Assembly: GCA_021464415.1 (NCBI GenBank) | Contig: CM038471.1 | Span: forward strand, 13,692,073-13,756,072 | DNA: 64,000 nucleotides | From: Lonicera japonica | Taxonomy: Eukaryota; Streptophyta; Magnoliopsida; Dipsacales; Caprifoliaceae | Direction: 5' to 3' | Shown here: one piece after another, positions 46,131 through 59,200 of the stretch | Layout of the letters: the number at the start of each line of letters is the position of its first letter | Position numbering within the stretch: the stretch's first letter is position 1 | Notes under the pieces: model-generated | Database searches by the model: none | What the model saw: only the letters and a program-made list of their open reading frames with translations | Told to the model about the DNA's origin: nothing | Program-made: the position numbers and the translations under genes

Positions 46131-46700
46131 AAGTTTCGGAACTCACGATACTTGCTAACCAACCTATATATTCTCGTTGCTCCCTCTTCGTGGCGTAAGT
46201 CACGGGACACAAACCGTAATCTTCTCCAAAGAAAATAACCCTTTCTCCCCATGGATGGGAGATGGTAACTTTCTTGGCAAAACAATCTATCATAACTTAA
46301 TACTTAACTAACCAATCCATTCTAAGAATTAAATCATAAGGACTCATGTCCATAACAATAAAATCATCTTCCATATGACATTCAGAATGAAGGCAAATGG
46401 ATGGTAGTACAATAATGATTCAAATAAATACTACTACTTGCGTAGGTGTTCCAATACTGATGGGAAAATTCTAATCTCTTTGGTTACAAACCGAAACTTA
46501 TGGCACACGCAGCAGATATGAAGGAATGAGATGCACCGATATCAAATAAAACTTTCACACCAAGTATTAAAGAGAATAAGACTATCTTCCATTACTGCAT
46601 GATCCTCCTTATCTGTCACTGGGGTTAGGTTGAAAAACCAACCTTTTTGAATTATTTGGTTTTGTGGTTGGCTTGGACGAGAGGATGATTGATGTTAGAG
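46131..46700 (-). pseudogene. Gypsy aspartic protease remnant
   Basis: At 46,510-46,560 the minus strand reads VLFDIGASHSFIS, the protease active-site block; the usual Thr after Asp is Ile here. It lies between gag and RT, as expected. Surrounding frames are broken. A protease with this site would cleave the gag-pol precursor, but the change and the stops argue against activity. Confidence 0.8.
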
Positions 46701-47965
46701 ATTGAAGACTTCCTTGATATTAATTTCGACTTAAAGTTTGATCCTGATAAGAAGATTGGGAGGAACGGCTACTAGACCTTGCCCTGTTGATCTCTACTCC
46801 CACTACTGTATCCTCTCCCATGTCCCCCACTAGAATATGAATTTCTCCCTTGCCGTCCACTCGGGCAGTCTCTGGCATAATGATCCAGGGCTAGAGTAAA
46901 TGAAACACCTCGGTGCAGAGGTCCACTGCTACCACCGCTACTAGTATCATTTCCACCAGAAGATTCAGAGCTGGAACATGACTTCTTGCCTATTGTTCTA
47001 TATGTTTCTTGGTTCATTGCTTTTTTTTACTCGATGGTCCCATGAAGCGTACGGTTTGTTCATACTGACTATCAAGCCTCAGCGCTGCTTCTACACAATC
47101 CTTGTAAGAGGGAAAGTCTGTAAATCCCATGGTTCAACGATAATGAGCTTTAAGGCCGTTAAGGAACCTATCTTGTTTTTGTTGATTTAGCAAACCTCCC
47201 ACATACATACTTAAGTTCCTCAAATTTTAGACGGTACTCTTCCACCGACATCTTGCCCTGAATCAAGTTGTAAAACTCATCTTGCCTTAGCTCTATAGTA
47301 AGCATCTGAGAGATACTTGTCGCGGAATGCTCTTCTCAAACTCGGCCCATCTAGCAATTGCATCAGGTCCTCCTATAGGCCTCCACCAACGTAGTGCGCC
47401 ACCTTCAAGTTTCAAGGATGCAAATCCAACCCACATGTGCTCAGGAGCACTAAGAATTTGAAGTTGTGAGTGAACATGGTAGAGCCTATCCCTCAGCGGC
47501 CTTCAGGTCCGGTTGACCCGTTAAACTTATGTAGTTATAGACGGTTGAACTTTTTCAAGTAATAAACTTCCTTGCCCTCCCCTCCTTGGGGTTCATGCCT
47601 CTGTCATTTTCCATATCATCATCGTCATTTGTAGTGTTCCTTGGGACTCGGGCGCGGCTAGGACCGACGCCACTAGTGGTACCATGGCTATTTTTTAAAA
47701 CCTCGGTGAGTTTGTTGAAAAATCCACTCATCATAGTCTTTCCAATCTGACAGCCAAATCTTGATTTGGGTTATCTCCAGAGTTTTAGTTCTTCGACAGG
47801 GTCACCCTCTATCGGGTCGTTATGCCGGTAAGCTGGTCTCTTACTTCTTTTCTCAGGCCGCATTCTATATGAAGGACAAAAATGGAGCTTAATATAACAA
47901 GGATCATAAGATAACATGGAATTGAAAGACAAGGTGGGAGTTTCAAGGAGTAACGGAGTAAACAT
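46701..47965 (-). pseudogene. Gypsy gag remnant
   Basis: The N-terminal part starts near 47,965 and includes MRPEKRSKRPAYRHNDP, RVPRNTTNDDDD and, in other frames, a LRQDEFYNLIQGKMSVEEY capsid-like block (about 47,230-47,300). The C-terminal part (47,017-46,772) is rich in Ser and Gly and holds HYARDCPSG, the second half of a CCHC nucleocapsid knuckle. The first knuckle cysteines have been lost. Frameshifts and stops are frequent. Confidence 0.85.
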
Positions 47966-48220
47966 TTTGCGTAAGACTTAATTCATTATCTTGTTTCAGT
48001 TCCAGGTAGTGGCAAACAATTAATGACTTATAGTATAGTCATCCATTGTGCCGCGACTGAATATAAAATAATCCAATAGTTCTTTTGCTACTACACCAAA
48101 AATAAAACTGATTCCTCGAGTTCTGGTCCCTGATTATCAAGGCAACAAAATAGAATAAATAGTACAAAATTAGCCTCCTTAATATACCCAACTCTTCGGC
48201 AAAGGAATAAGAAATCTATG

Positions 48221-48232
48221 TCTCTGATACCA
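48221..48232 (-). promoter_or_regulatory. Gypsy primer-binding site (initiator Met tRNA)
   Basis: On the minus strand TGGTATCAGAGA lies five bases after the 5' LTR end. It matches the usual TGGTATCAGAGC primer site for initiator-Met tRNA except at the last base. Confidence 0.88.
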
Positions 48233-48237
48233 ACTTA

Positions 48238-50143
48238 TGACGCCCTAAATCCCATTGTGAGGTTTAAACCTTCGGAATTCAATTAATCACGGGTGCCGTA
48301 TGTCAACGGCAGGATTAAAATGACAATTCAAGATGACAAAACATGCAAAGTCTAGACGATAAAATTAAAATTCATAGTATATCTTCTAACACAAGTCATA
48401 CATTACAAGGAAAGACAAAACAAGATATAAACAACCCTCCAACGAGGTCCTAAGCATAAGTTAACAATCACGGAATAACTCACAAGTCATAATATTCCGA
48501 AAAGTGTATGCACACACAAATATTTATATATAACATGGGTAAAAGGTTGAGGAGTATTGTTCCTTCAGTCGTGAAGGACCCTCGATTATATAAGGGTACA
48601 GAGGCTATCTAAAAGGATGAGTCATTTCCTTTCCCATTCCCAGACGGTTTCCGCTAAAGTACATGTAAAGAAAATAATGGGGTGAGTCAAACAGACTCAA
48701 TGGGAACCATATATAATAATTTTAAAAAAAAACAATTAGTTAACTTAATGTGATAAAAATTCCCACTACAATTCATAACCACTCATAACACATAATCTGA
48801 ACTGGTACTTTAGTCAATCAAGCGATCATATAGAGTTCTAACAGGTTCTGCATTTCGGGCCTTTCAACCATGCGGCAGTAGGGCCTACACAATATTTTTT
48901 CGTGCACGATTTCAGGATCTTTCACCTAAGGGCACTGTGTCCCATCTTATAGTCCCAGCCTTTAAGGACCAACCTGTGGACCAATCTATGGAATATTCGC
49001 AATCAAGCAATCACATATATCAAGATGGAATCCCATCACTTGGACGAACAAAGATATAATTTAATTCAAGTGTTAAGGGCTATCAAGCAAAACATGTAGT
49101 CTAAGTGGATTTTTGTGTAGACGAAACATATAACTTAAAATAATAATTATAGTAAGCTATTTATCACATATATGGGCCATTTGAACCATCAAGTTGATAA
49201 AACCAACAAGACCCCATCATTCACATATAAACCCATTTAGAATAGTTAGGGTTTTATCAAGAACAAGAGGATAAATCATAATATAAGTAATAAAAAGCTT
49301 AAAAGTAGATTTTGATACTAGATTCCCAGCTTAATCTCGAGTTTAGAGAGTTTAACTAAGCTAAATCCCCTGAATTTCGAAATCCCCCTAAGTAGTTGCT
49401 TCTTCCCCTAACAATAGTGGATGATGAGATGAAGAAGAAGATGGAGATGAAAGTGGTAGAAATGACGATCCTAAGTTTCCATCTTGAATCAAAGATGAAA
49501 TCCCCCAAGAAACCCTCAAATTCGCCCCTCCTTACTCTCTCTCTAAGTTTTGAACTCGAAGGTGAGAAGAATGAGAAGACATGGTTTGTTTAGAGGTTAA
49601 AAATCGGGTCAAAATGGTCAAAAAGGGTCTGATGAGTAAAATCAAGCTTAGTAGTAAGATCGATCTTACTCTGGGCGAAAAGTATTATGTTTTGAATCTA
49701 CTCAAAACTGACCCTAGTAAGATCGATCTTACTTGGCTCAGCAAAAATTTCGCCTGTTGCATTGACCATTAGGTCCCCAATATGCTGGAATCTCATCTTA
49801 GGCCAAACAACGAAACTTGTAGAGGGGAACGATATCGAACTTTTAACACTGACGGGGACTCATTTGGATATCAAATAAAGAAGTTATGGCCTCCTAAAAA
49901 TGGTAGAAATTTTAGAAATCGCATAAGGTCAAAACATGCAATTAATGCCTCAATTTCAATTTGGACCACCCAAACCATGGAACGATTGATCCCACAAACT
50001 AAGTTACGCTATTATGGCATAATCAATTAGTTGAACCACATAAAATAAACCTAAATCTCAATATGAATCATCCAAAATGACATTTAGCAACTAAATGAAA
50101 ATGAAACAGAAATGACGTGGATAATTAAACTGGGGGCGTTACA
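48238..50143 (-). repeat. Gypsy 5' LTR, 1.9 kb
   Basis: It runs from TGACGCCCTAAATCCC to GGGGGCGTTACA and matches the 3' LTR along its length. On the minus strand it precedes the primer-binding site. It carries the GGGTGAGTC...GACTCAATGGGAAC module (about 48,680-48,708) found in all gypsy LTRs of this window and two perfect palindromes at 49,653-49,733. Confidence 0.93.
49653..49733. promoter_or_regulatory. Two perfect 18-bp palindromes in gypsy 5' LTR
   Basis: AGTAAGATCGATCTTACT occurs at 49653-49670 and 49716-49733, both perfect and 63 bp apart. They lie in the promoter half of the LTR on the minus strand. Matching, partly decayed copies are in the 3' LTR. A homodimeric factor-binding role is inferred. 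Confidence 0.75.
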
Positions 50144-50450
50144 ACTTCAAATTCAAGAGGTCGTCACCTCTTTTGGCGACGACTTTGAGTGGTTGCCAAA
50201 AGCTGCCTAATGAACTTGACCTTCTTGGTGGTGTCTTGCATTAACTATGTCCTAATAGTGATTACTTTTCAGCCTCGATCTAGTACACGGGGGACCTATA
50301 GGGTTTACCATTTAGAGCTTTATATTGAGCCATGTCTATGTTAGCTAAAAAGCCATTGTTGTAGGCAAACTTGACTATCCGCGTAAAATCATCTCAATTA
50401 CCCCAGAAGTCCAAAATGCATGATATAAGCATATCCTCCAGGATCTGATT

Positions 50451-51062
50451 CAGGGTGTTTTCGATTTCAGTTAAGGTGGGAATCAAGAAATGCAAACCCA
50501 ACCAGGATTTAAAAGTTCTGTTCGGTTTGAAAATCTTCGAAACCTAAAAACCTAACCCAAACTTTTCGATTTGGTTTTATTTGGATTTTATGTATATTTT
50601 TTTAAATCAATTTATTATAATAGTGCAATATTAAACATTTAGAAACCCACTACAAATCAATATTAAAATAGTCCCAAAATTGGTTCAAAATAGTCCACAA
50701 AACTACCTAAAATCACTCCACAAAACTGGTAAAATAAATATTCCTAAAACTTGCTAAAAACAGTCTAATAACTTGAACAAAACAGTCCATAAAACTATGT
50801 AAAAGCTGTCCAAAAAAAGCCTAAAAACATGCCAAAAACAGTTGCAAAACTGATCACAAAACAAGCTTAAAGTAGTTCGCAAAAGTGTCTTAAAATAGTC
50901 TATAAAAGTGGCTAAAAATAGTCCCAAAAGTGGCTCAAAACGATAAAAGGCAACAAAGGTATGGAAGCTTAAGATTTAAGACTTGAGAGAAACAGCGACG
51001 GAGTTTGAACGAAAATAATAAAAGATGGGTGTGTAATTAAGTTAGTATTTGAATCAAAAAAC

Positions 51063-51141
<79 letters not shown>

Positions 51142-51292
51142 GGCTAGATAGAAAACGGCATTATTTGTTGTGTCTAGTGTAAAGTTCGATTTGGTTTGTA
51201 CATTTCAATTTTGATTTTTTCAGTTCGGTGTTTTTCGGATTGGTGCGGATCAATTCGGTCGATTGATTTTCGGATTGACTATAATATCCCTA
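50451..51292. mobile_element. hAT-like MITE with (TAA)n, 0.84 kb
   Basis: It starts CAGGGTGTTTTCG, and the other end inverted starts TAGGGATATTATAG, with partial terminal symmetry. The flanks ATCTGATT (50443-50450) and ATTTGAAT (51293-51300) match at 6 of 8 positions. The intact gypsy integrase at about 42,840 has ATTTGAAT once. The interior has phrases such as TTCGGTTTGAAAATC / GTTCGATTTGGTTTG near each end and a long trinucleotide run. Confidence 0.55.
51063..51141 (+). repeat. (TAA)n microsatellite
   Basis: About 26 uninterrupted copies of a TAA/ATA trinucleotide inside the MITE-like element. Confidence 0.97.
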
Positions 51293-51700
51293 ATTTGAAT
51301 CGTCCTTTCCTTTCCGATTGTCTATCAATTTGACGATGGAACACATAGCTGAAATCTAACCTTGTACCCATGGCTTGCTAAATAGCCTCCCAAAATCGAG
51401 AAGTGTGAGAATCTCGATTGTAGACAATTGACATTAGCAACTCATGGAGTTCAATGATTTTACCAACATATAATTTTTCCAGTTTTTCAAGAGAGCCGGT
51501 CTCACAAATTGGTAATAAATGAGTAGATTTGGTAATACGGTCAATCACCCACACTGCATCATGCTTCCTTTGGGTTTTTGACAAACCCATAAGGAAATCC
51601 ATTATAATATTTTTACACTTACACTTACATTTTTGGTGAGCTTGTACTATGAAAATAGTGGGGGACAATTTAAGGTATGTTTGTTGCATAAATTACATAA

Positions 51701-54518
51701 TTCTTGGATTGATTCATGTTGTAAATATCTATATTTATAAATAATTGATTTTAATTTAATAATTGTTTGAAAGATTTAAATGAGACATTCTAAATGCAGA
51801 AATAAAGCATGTACTAAATTCCTCTGTTTATTTGAAAAAAATCATCTAGAGACATCTAGTATAATTGTAAACACTAGATCTCCTCGAGACATAGAGTTGG
51901 AGTAAATTATGTAGTTTTAAAATTGAGCAATTTTAAGTTTTACTTAAAATTATTCAATTTGAGTTTTATGATAGATTAATTTTCCCATCAAATACAAATA
52001 AATATAAAATAAAAAATAGCCTAATTCATAATTCAAGGAGGAACCAAACAGCCTCAAAGTATATCAAAAATATCAAGATGAATAATAACAATCGTTGCTA
52101 ATCCAATCTTCGGGTAACTATTGAAACATGGGCATCTGTGTCTGCTTTTGATGTCATACGATAATTATTAGTAGTTTTGAATTAAGTTAGTTAGTAATTT
52201 TATTTTCCAATCATAAGAATTTGGGTTTATTGACTTAACTCTTACGCTAAAGGCAATGTTTGGGAAAATCCTCTAAAATAATTTTAATTAGACATAATCC
52301 CCTATTTTTTAATGCTGTCTATTTTATGCCCAACATAACTCTTTTTTTGAGGATTTTACCCTTGCCCTTAGTTAAGCCCTTAGTTCTTCTTCCATCTTCT
52401 CCTTCCTTCATCTCCCTAATTTTCTCTCTTTAAAAAAACAGAAAATTAATTCTAGGTCCCAAATGGCTTGGCCAAATTGTTTGAAGACACAATGTTTATA
52501 GTCATTGTTTTTATAGCAAATTAAGATTTGGCCAAAGATTTTAAGGGGGTTCTACCCATTACCTTTAACAAATTAGTGAATAGCCCAATTTTTAAAATTC
52601 AACTCAATTGTTTTGGTTTCAACCCAAATTTGTTTTTTCCAATATTCTAACTTTTTTAAGAATAATTTTTCTTTATTGAATGACAATGTTGTTATCCCCT
52701 TCATTTTTAGGCAATATATAATACATCTTAATAATCGATATATTATCACCTCTAATAGTAGTTATCATTAGTTCTAATATAACTAATAATATATATTTAT
52801 AACAAATGAATATATATAGCTACCAATATTTCTTTTTAAATTAGTTAATAACACATAATACAAATAAATTAAAGGTTACATCTCTCTCTAACCCTCCCTA
52901 CAAACTACTGCTCGTTTATTTACAAAGGATTTAAAAATTGACCTCTAGTTTTGGTGGTGCATACCCCCCATTACGATGAGGAACATGACAGTAAAAAATA
53001 CATGTTTATTGTCCGTTGCGATATATGGGATCTACAAATATTCTATTATGGATTTATGTGTTGTTATGATCATCTAATACATGATTTAAGTGACCTTCTG
53101 GTAATCTTCTTTTTGGTGCACGCATAATAATTATTAAAACGTTCATTCGAAAATTACTAAATTCTTTCTTCCCACTCTTTTGGACCACTCTCTCTAGATT
53201 CCTTCATATTTAACATTTTTTTTATCTTGATAGTTTTAATATATTGCATTTTTTATTTTACCTGGATCATTTTTAATATAACTATATTTTAATTTGACTT
53301 GTGTAATGTATTTTTCAATATAATTATGTTTTTAGTCGTACTTGTGTAATATCTTTTTTAATATGACTATGTTTATAGTTTTATTTCTATATATAGTGTC
53401 TTTTTCAATATAACCGCATTTTAAGTTATATATATATATATATATAATATTTACTACTAATATGTCTTATAGTTGCACTAAGTTTTAATGTTTGATATTT
53501 TTAATAACTTTGTCTTTAGTTTTACTTGTGTAATTTATTTTTTAATATGACCGTATTTTTTGTTTTACCTTGTGTGTAATATTTATGTTTAATATGTCTT
53601 CTAGATGTCTCAAATTTAATGTTTGATATTTTACATTTACTTCAAGTCAATTCCTTAATTTTTTTAGTATATATTTATCCTAAGGCAGTTAATAATTACT
53701 AAAATTTTATCATTTATAATTTACATTTACGAAATTTCAAATTTGAAGCTTTTAAAATTTGAATTTAAAACCATAGAAATCCCTAAAAGATATACATTCT
53801 AGCAACAACTAAATGTAATTTTAGGTGAATAATAAATTTAAAAAGTTAAAAAAGGATAAAATAGGAAAAACATAAAAGAAAAAAAATCATATTATAAATA
53901 TTTATAAAAATATATATTTAATAATTATCCATTTATTTGGGCCAATTACTATTTTTCCAAGTGGATTTTGTTAAAAGCAAAAAGCCCTTTGTTTTTACTC
54001 CAAACGTTTTAATTAAGGAAAAAGTTTTGTAAAAAGGATACTACATCTAGTTTGTTGTTGTTGTTGTTGTTGTTGTTATTATTATTATTATTTATTAATT
54101 ACAATAATAGGTGTAATCCAATTTTAACCATCTTTCTCTTTTTCTCACTAACTAATTTAATTATGTTTTCAAATTAAATGTATTGTTCATTAACTGTGAA
54201 TTTTCAAATTCTCACTATATGTGATAAATGATAATTCATTCTCTCATTACTCTATATCATCATTTTGAATTTCAATTACTCTAAAAATCAATGACAATCA
54301 TCAACATCAAGCCATCACCACTACAATCATTCCTTGCAATTTTAAATCTAGTCACTACATTTTTTTTTTACTTTCCCCTTCAAGAATATCCCCATAGTTC
54401 ATCCCTTTAATTTTTTATTATGTTGGCCCAAATATAGCATTCAGCTAATTAAAGTAGGGATTGTAAATGTATGTTATAAATATGTTCCTTTATGGATTTC
54501 TCTCTTCTTCTTCTTCTT

Positions 54519-54550
<32 letters not shown>

Positions 54551-56150
54551 TTTATGTATCCAACCTCTAATTGGAATGAACTCTCATCAATTAGAGACAT
54601 CTTTTTATAAATAGATATATGCATGAGGATGAAGGAGGCTTGGATTATTTATGCTGCTATTGTTCCTATTGTTGGTGAGGTTGTTATTGCTAATTGGGGT
54701 TTTTTTTTTCTTTTAATATGTCTGTTTTTTCATGTAACTTAATATGTTTCATATTCATATATATAAATTTAATGTATCTACGTAATTTAATATGTATGAT
54801 ATATGCACGTATATGAAACTTAAGTGCGTATATAAAACCTAATATGCCTTGTATCTTTAAGTTGAATTTTATTAACGTTTATTTGTCTAAAGATTATTAT
54901 TGTTTACATGTTAATTGTTCACAGTCATAGGCATATTCACATACAAAGTTGTTTTTGTATGATCGGATAGTCTGATCAATTATAAATTTATATTATTATG
55001 TCTCAGTTAGACATTTTGTACAGATAAATTCAATGTATTGTATATTTTTTTCAAGCCTTAAAAACTAGATGTTCGCTACAGGTCAAGTTAATTAGGTTTT
55101 TCAAGTTATTTGATTGTTTGAATTTGAATTTTAAATTATTTGATTTCCTATATTTTAGTAACTAGTCAATTTGATTAATTTGTTATGATTATTTGAATTT
55201 CAAATTATTTGATTTCCTGCACTTTAGTTTATACAAGATTGTAGGAGGTTAATTTAATTTATTAATCAATTAAATGACAAGGATATTATAGGAATAATAA
55301 TAATATAAAGGAGTTTCATAATTAAATTAATTTTAATTCTTCGTCTTTTGTGCAAAAAATTATAATTTAAATAAAACCTTAGATTTTATTAGTCTAAAAG
55401 TTATGTCTTTTAGTGGATAGAGAATAAGATTTGTAGACCAAAATAAAAATAAAAATAAATTTTGATTCTTAAAATAAAAAGTTGGTGATGATGAGATCCC
55501 CTCTATCTAAATTCAAGATCCTTCCTTCTTAATTTTCTCTATATTTAGACTTTCATTTTTTTTATTAGAATAAGGTCGTAAAGAAAAAAAATAACTAAAA
55601 AAATAAAAATAAAAATAAAAATTTAAATCGTTTTTTTCATATTTAATAAACATTATATTTATTATTATTTTTTTAAAATTAATAAGTCTAATAGGTAAAT
55701 CATATTTGTTAAAAGTAAATTCGTTATTACTTTTATCAAAGAGATAAACTTAATGAACACATTAATTCAAAAACTCATTTGGTTGTCCTCAAATTTACGA
55801 ATTAAATAACTTAAAATTTCTTAATTCGTGAATGATATAATTTAAACATTTGGTTACAAAAATTAACCGGTATTCAAAGTCATAAATTAAGTTAATACCT
55901 AAAAACTTAAAATAAAAAAAATTAATTAAAATTATATAACTTATAACTATTTTATAAATTTATATGAAAAAAATTATGCCATAATTTTTTTATTAAAATA
56001 AAATAATTTATAATTTATTAATTTATAATAAAATAATTAAAAAAAATAATTTATTTATGTAGCAAACGAGAGCTAAAATCAGTGATTTACTAATAACTTT
56101 CATAACGCGTAATTCTTACTTATCTAGACCCGGACAATACGCAGTAATTT
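51701..56150. other. AT-rich intergenic region
   Basis: No coding domain is seen. It contains short simple repeats, including (TTG)n then (TTA)n at about 54,053-54,092, (CTT)n(ATT)n(AT)n at about 54,505-54,550, and an (AT)n run near 53,430. The stretch 55,760-56,070 has CATTTGGTTGTCC and, inverted, CTCTCGTTTGCTAC at its edges and might be a decayed MITE, with no firm boundaries. The right end is promoter-side DNA of the epimerase gene. No clear TATA box is visible. Confidence 0.6.
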
Positions 56151-56166
56151 ACAAATACCAATTTCT

Positions 56167-56167
<1 letters not shown>

Positions 56168-56202
<35 letters not shown>

Positions 56203-56242
56203 TTCGCGAGAGGGGAGAGAGAGAGAGAGGGGTGGTGCCTGT
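56168..56242 (+). repeat. (GA)n tract in 5' leader
   Basis: A run of GA dinucleotides (about 56,168-56,199), with a second shorter one at 56,216-56,229, lies just upstream of the epimerase start codon. GA/CT repeats are common in plant promoters and leaders, where they can bind GAGA-type factors. That role is inferred. Confidence 0.85.
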
Positions 56243-56295
56243 TGCGGATTTTGAAAAAGGTAGGTTATGGGAATAGAGAGATAGAAGAGAGAGAG

Positions 56296-59200
56296 ATGAT
56301 GTCGACTGCAGTTGAGATTACAAAGGGCGTCAATGGCCTCGACAAGGTCATTCTTCGCGAGGTCCGTGGCAGTTCTGCTGAGGTACAAAACCATTCCCCA
56401 ATTCTCTCTCTTTCTATTAGCTTTTTTATTTTTTTAGGGTTTGTTAAAAAAAAAAAACTGATTTGATTGAGATAGCTCTGATTTTGAATATTCCTAATGT
56501 TAGGGCATTGTTTGAGTTGATTGATTGATGGTTATCATCGTATGAATCTGGAACGAACGAACGAACGATCTTCATTTAAGAATAATCTAGTAGATAGATA
56601 TGTCACTGTATCTGACTGTTTTTATTCTCATATGAATTGGATCCAGAGCTGTAAGGTCTTTTTTTTTGTTTTTTTCTTTCTGAAAATTCTGTTGTTGAGG
56701 GACCTTTAGTTTTTGTAATTTCTGATGATGAAAATGGATAATTGATTTTGTGCATTGGGTTTTTGTGTTCATAATTGATTTTGGGTGTGGATATTTATTA
56801 TTCCCACTCAAATCAAATATTCTTCTAGCACTCAAAATTCGCCATGAATGTATGCAAAATGTCATAGAAGTTGCATAAAAAAGTGTCACCGGAAAGTGCT
56901 CAAGTACTTGTTTGGAGTTAGCCATACTGAAGACTAAGTCGGTAAGCTGCCGGGTCACACAATACGACTTGATTGCACCCATTGAGGGACTAAATTTTAT
57001 AACATATATATATATATATATATAAACAATCTCTAGAAAACTTTGCACTAGAAGCAAGAAGGTTCTGTTTGGTTCGTTCTTTGGATCTTCCCTGGAATCC
57101 TAAATTCCCGTTCATCCAAGATTCCAAGTTTGTGTTGGAGTTTCACAAGGGAATATTGGATTCCTATGATGGGAAGGATAATTCCTTGCATTTCAATATT
57201 CAATGGGGGGGGAAGCAAATTAGCAAAAGAGGATTCCTGAGAATCATTTCCTAATTTTTTTTTTTGACAACATTATCCATCTTTTGAACAAATAACCAGA
57301 TGTTTTTCTTTTGCATTATAATATGGTAACACATTTTAATTTTTTTTACCTTTAATAATATATTAGCAAATTATTGTCAATATGGGGAAACGAGAGTTCC
57401 AATATTGACAAGACGTTAATAAGGAATCTCAAATGCCAGGAGAGGAGCTTTCCTGGTATCTAAAATATCATTAACTTTCCTAAAGCTTGAACCAAACGAA
57501 CCTAAGGGATTAATGTTCATATATATGGTTTTTAAGTGATAGTTCCAATTTTTTGCTAAAAACATTTTTGTCCTCTTAGCAAACCTCTCAATTGCTAGCA
57601 ATAGGAAACTCGTCGCCTTTAGCTTATTTTCATAGACAAGAATATTGCCATTCTATTTTTGAGTACTTTGAATATGGTTTCTGATTGATCTTGGGAGATT
57701 GTTCAATATAGCGTGATTTATTTATAGTCATAAACTGAATTCATTGATCTGGGAGCATACACAGTTTCTGATTGGTTTATGGTCTAAAGCTTTGAACATT
57801 TTTGATGATACTGAGCGTTTTTTGTTTAGTTTGGATTGTGCTAGCTTTATGGATGGATATGTGGGTTAGATTTTTTGTTCTTTGTAACCTTTCCATAGGC
57901 ATAGGAATTACTTTCTTTTGTTGCTTTTAGTTCCGGTGGATGTCTTATACAATGTTCTTTAGCATTTGCTTGTATTGTAAGTCCTTTACCTGATCAATAA
58001 AATTTTGTTTTCTATCAAAAAAATAAACTGATTTCATTGTTGTGGAGTTATGAAGTATTCATCCCTCTTAACCACCAGGATAGCAAGTGGCTAGGTGGCC
58101 CTTACCACTGTCACACCTCAGTCTGCCATATGATATGGTCTAATTTGGGCCCAAAGCCCTCACGGTTTTGCCTTTTTCTTAAAAGCCTTGTATGAGTTTT
58201 AGTAAAAAGGATCAGTCACCCCATGACACATGTATAACTTATCTGTGTACTACACCCTGGTGATGTAGGATGAACACCCATACGGTGTAGCATGTTACCA
58301 CCAATTGCAGCCACCACACAAGCAGCAGTTCTTCCATAACACCAGGGTTGTTACGCCTAACATTTGGGAGATTTTGGGTTCGGCTTCCTCTCCATCCACG
58401 TTCATTTGAATAGGTTGTGAAAAAGTAAGAGACAGAGACATTCCTCTGGTCCAAAAGACGAATTCATCACTTGATTATTTGCCAAATAAATTTGTTATTG
58501 TCAGGATTGTTAAGTGTCTAAGGAAATGGTTATTATTCTTATTCAGATTAGATTTGGTGGTATACTATTACAATTTGTTTATTTGAATAAAAAGCTTATT
58601 TGCAAAGAGCTTCTAACCAAGTTCAATGCTGACTGGGAGAAGTAAATGAGTCTGTATTTTCATCAAGAATTTAACTTAGAGAAGTGTTTCAAAGGTTGTG
58701 GCTGCGTGCAATATAGGTCATGCCTTTTGGCACTTACTAGCAAAAATGTGCATAGGTGACTAGGTGCAAAGAGTTGAGGTGTTGAAGAAAAGACCCACAC
58801 GCTTTTCTAGGGTTTTCAAGGCGTATGCATAGTGTATTGTTCTCAAGATTATTGTAGCATTCTAATGTTTAGTATAAAAGAAGGCAAATACAAGGTAGTC
58901 AATATCGTGTATCGGATGCGTATCGTTTTGCCAAAAAATAGTATCGTGTATCGTGTATCGCAACGTATCGTAAGATACACTTTAATTTTAAAATTCATAT
59001 AAATATATATTTTTATATATACAAACCCATATACACATACACCAAACATACATATAAATAAAAAATATTATTATAAAATATATATTTTATTAATTATTAA
59101 AAAGCCCAATATAAAAAGTTAATGGGCTCTTCAAAAAATAAGGTTCATGTGAGCTTAATAAAAGCCCTGTTTACTTACATAATAAAAAACATTGATAGAT

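Larger units (their letters stand above)
38643..50143 (-). mobile_element. Structurally complete Ty3/gypsy chromovirus-like retrotransposon
   Basis: Two related LTRs (38643-42038 and 48238-50143) bound an internal region with, in minus-strand order, gag, protease, RT, RNase H, integrase and a chromodomain-like tail. This order and the tail fit plant chromoviruses (Tekay/Del-like). ACTTT/ACTTC flank the element (4 of 5 matching). It sits inside the pol gene of an older gypsy copy. Total length 11.5 kb includes a 1.4 kb solo LTR in the 3' LTR and a 1.3 kb insertion between RNase H and integrase. Numerous stops and frameshifts make it non-autonomous. Confidence 0.93.
50144..51700 (-). pseudogene. 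Older gypsy element, integrase part
   Basis: Sequence at 51,689-51,378 reads IIMDFLMGLSKTQRKHDAVW, TKSTHLLPI, LYVGKIIELHELLMSIVYNR and SRFWEAI, a decayed integrase core parallel to that at 43,100-42,874. The first bases after 50,144 continue VGDCVF-side sequence seen at 38,575-38,642. A MITE-like insertion at 50451-51292 splits it. The copy is older than the element nested in it, judging by its heavier decay. Confidence 0.82.

Noticed and set aside
57800..58030. LINE or SINE 3' end with A-rich tail
   Set aside because: An AATAAA-like stretch and short A run are present, but there is no coding, no promoter box and no target duplication that I could find.
58080..58450. Possible TRIM or LTR fragment (GGGCCCAAAGCCCTCACGG)
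   Set aside because: The GC-rich phrase resembles miniature LTR elements, but no terminal repeats or primer site could be placed.
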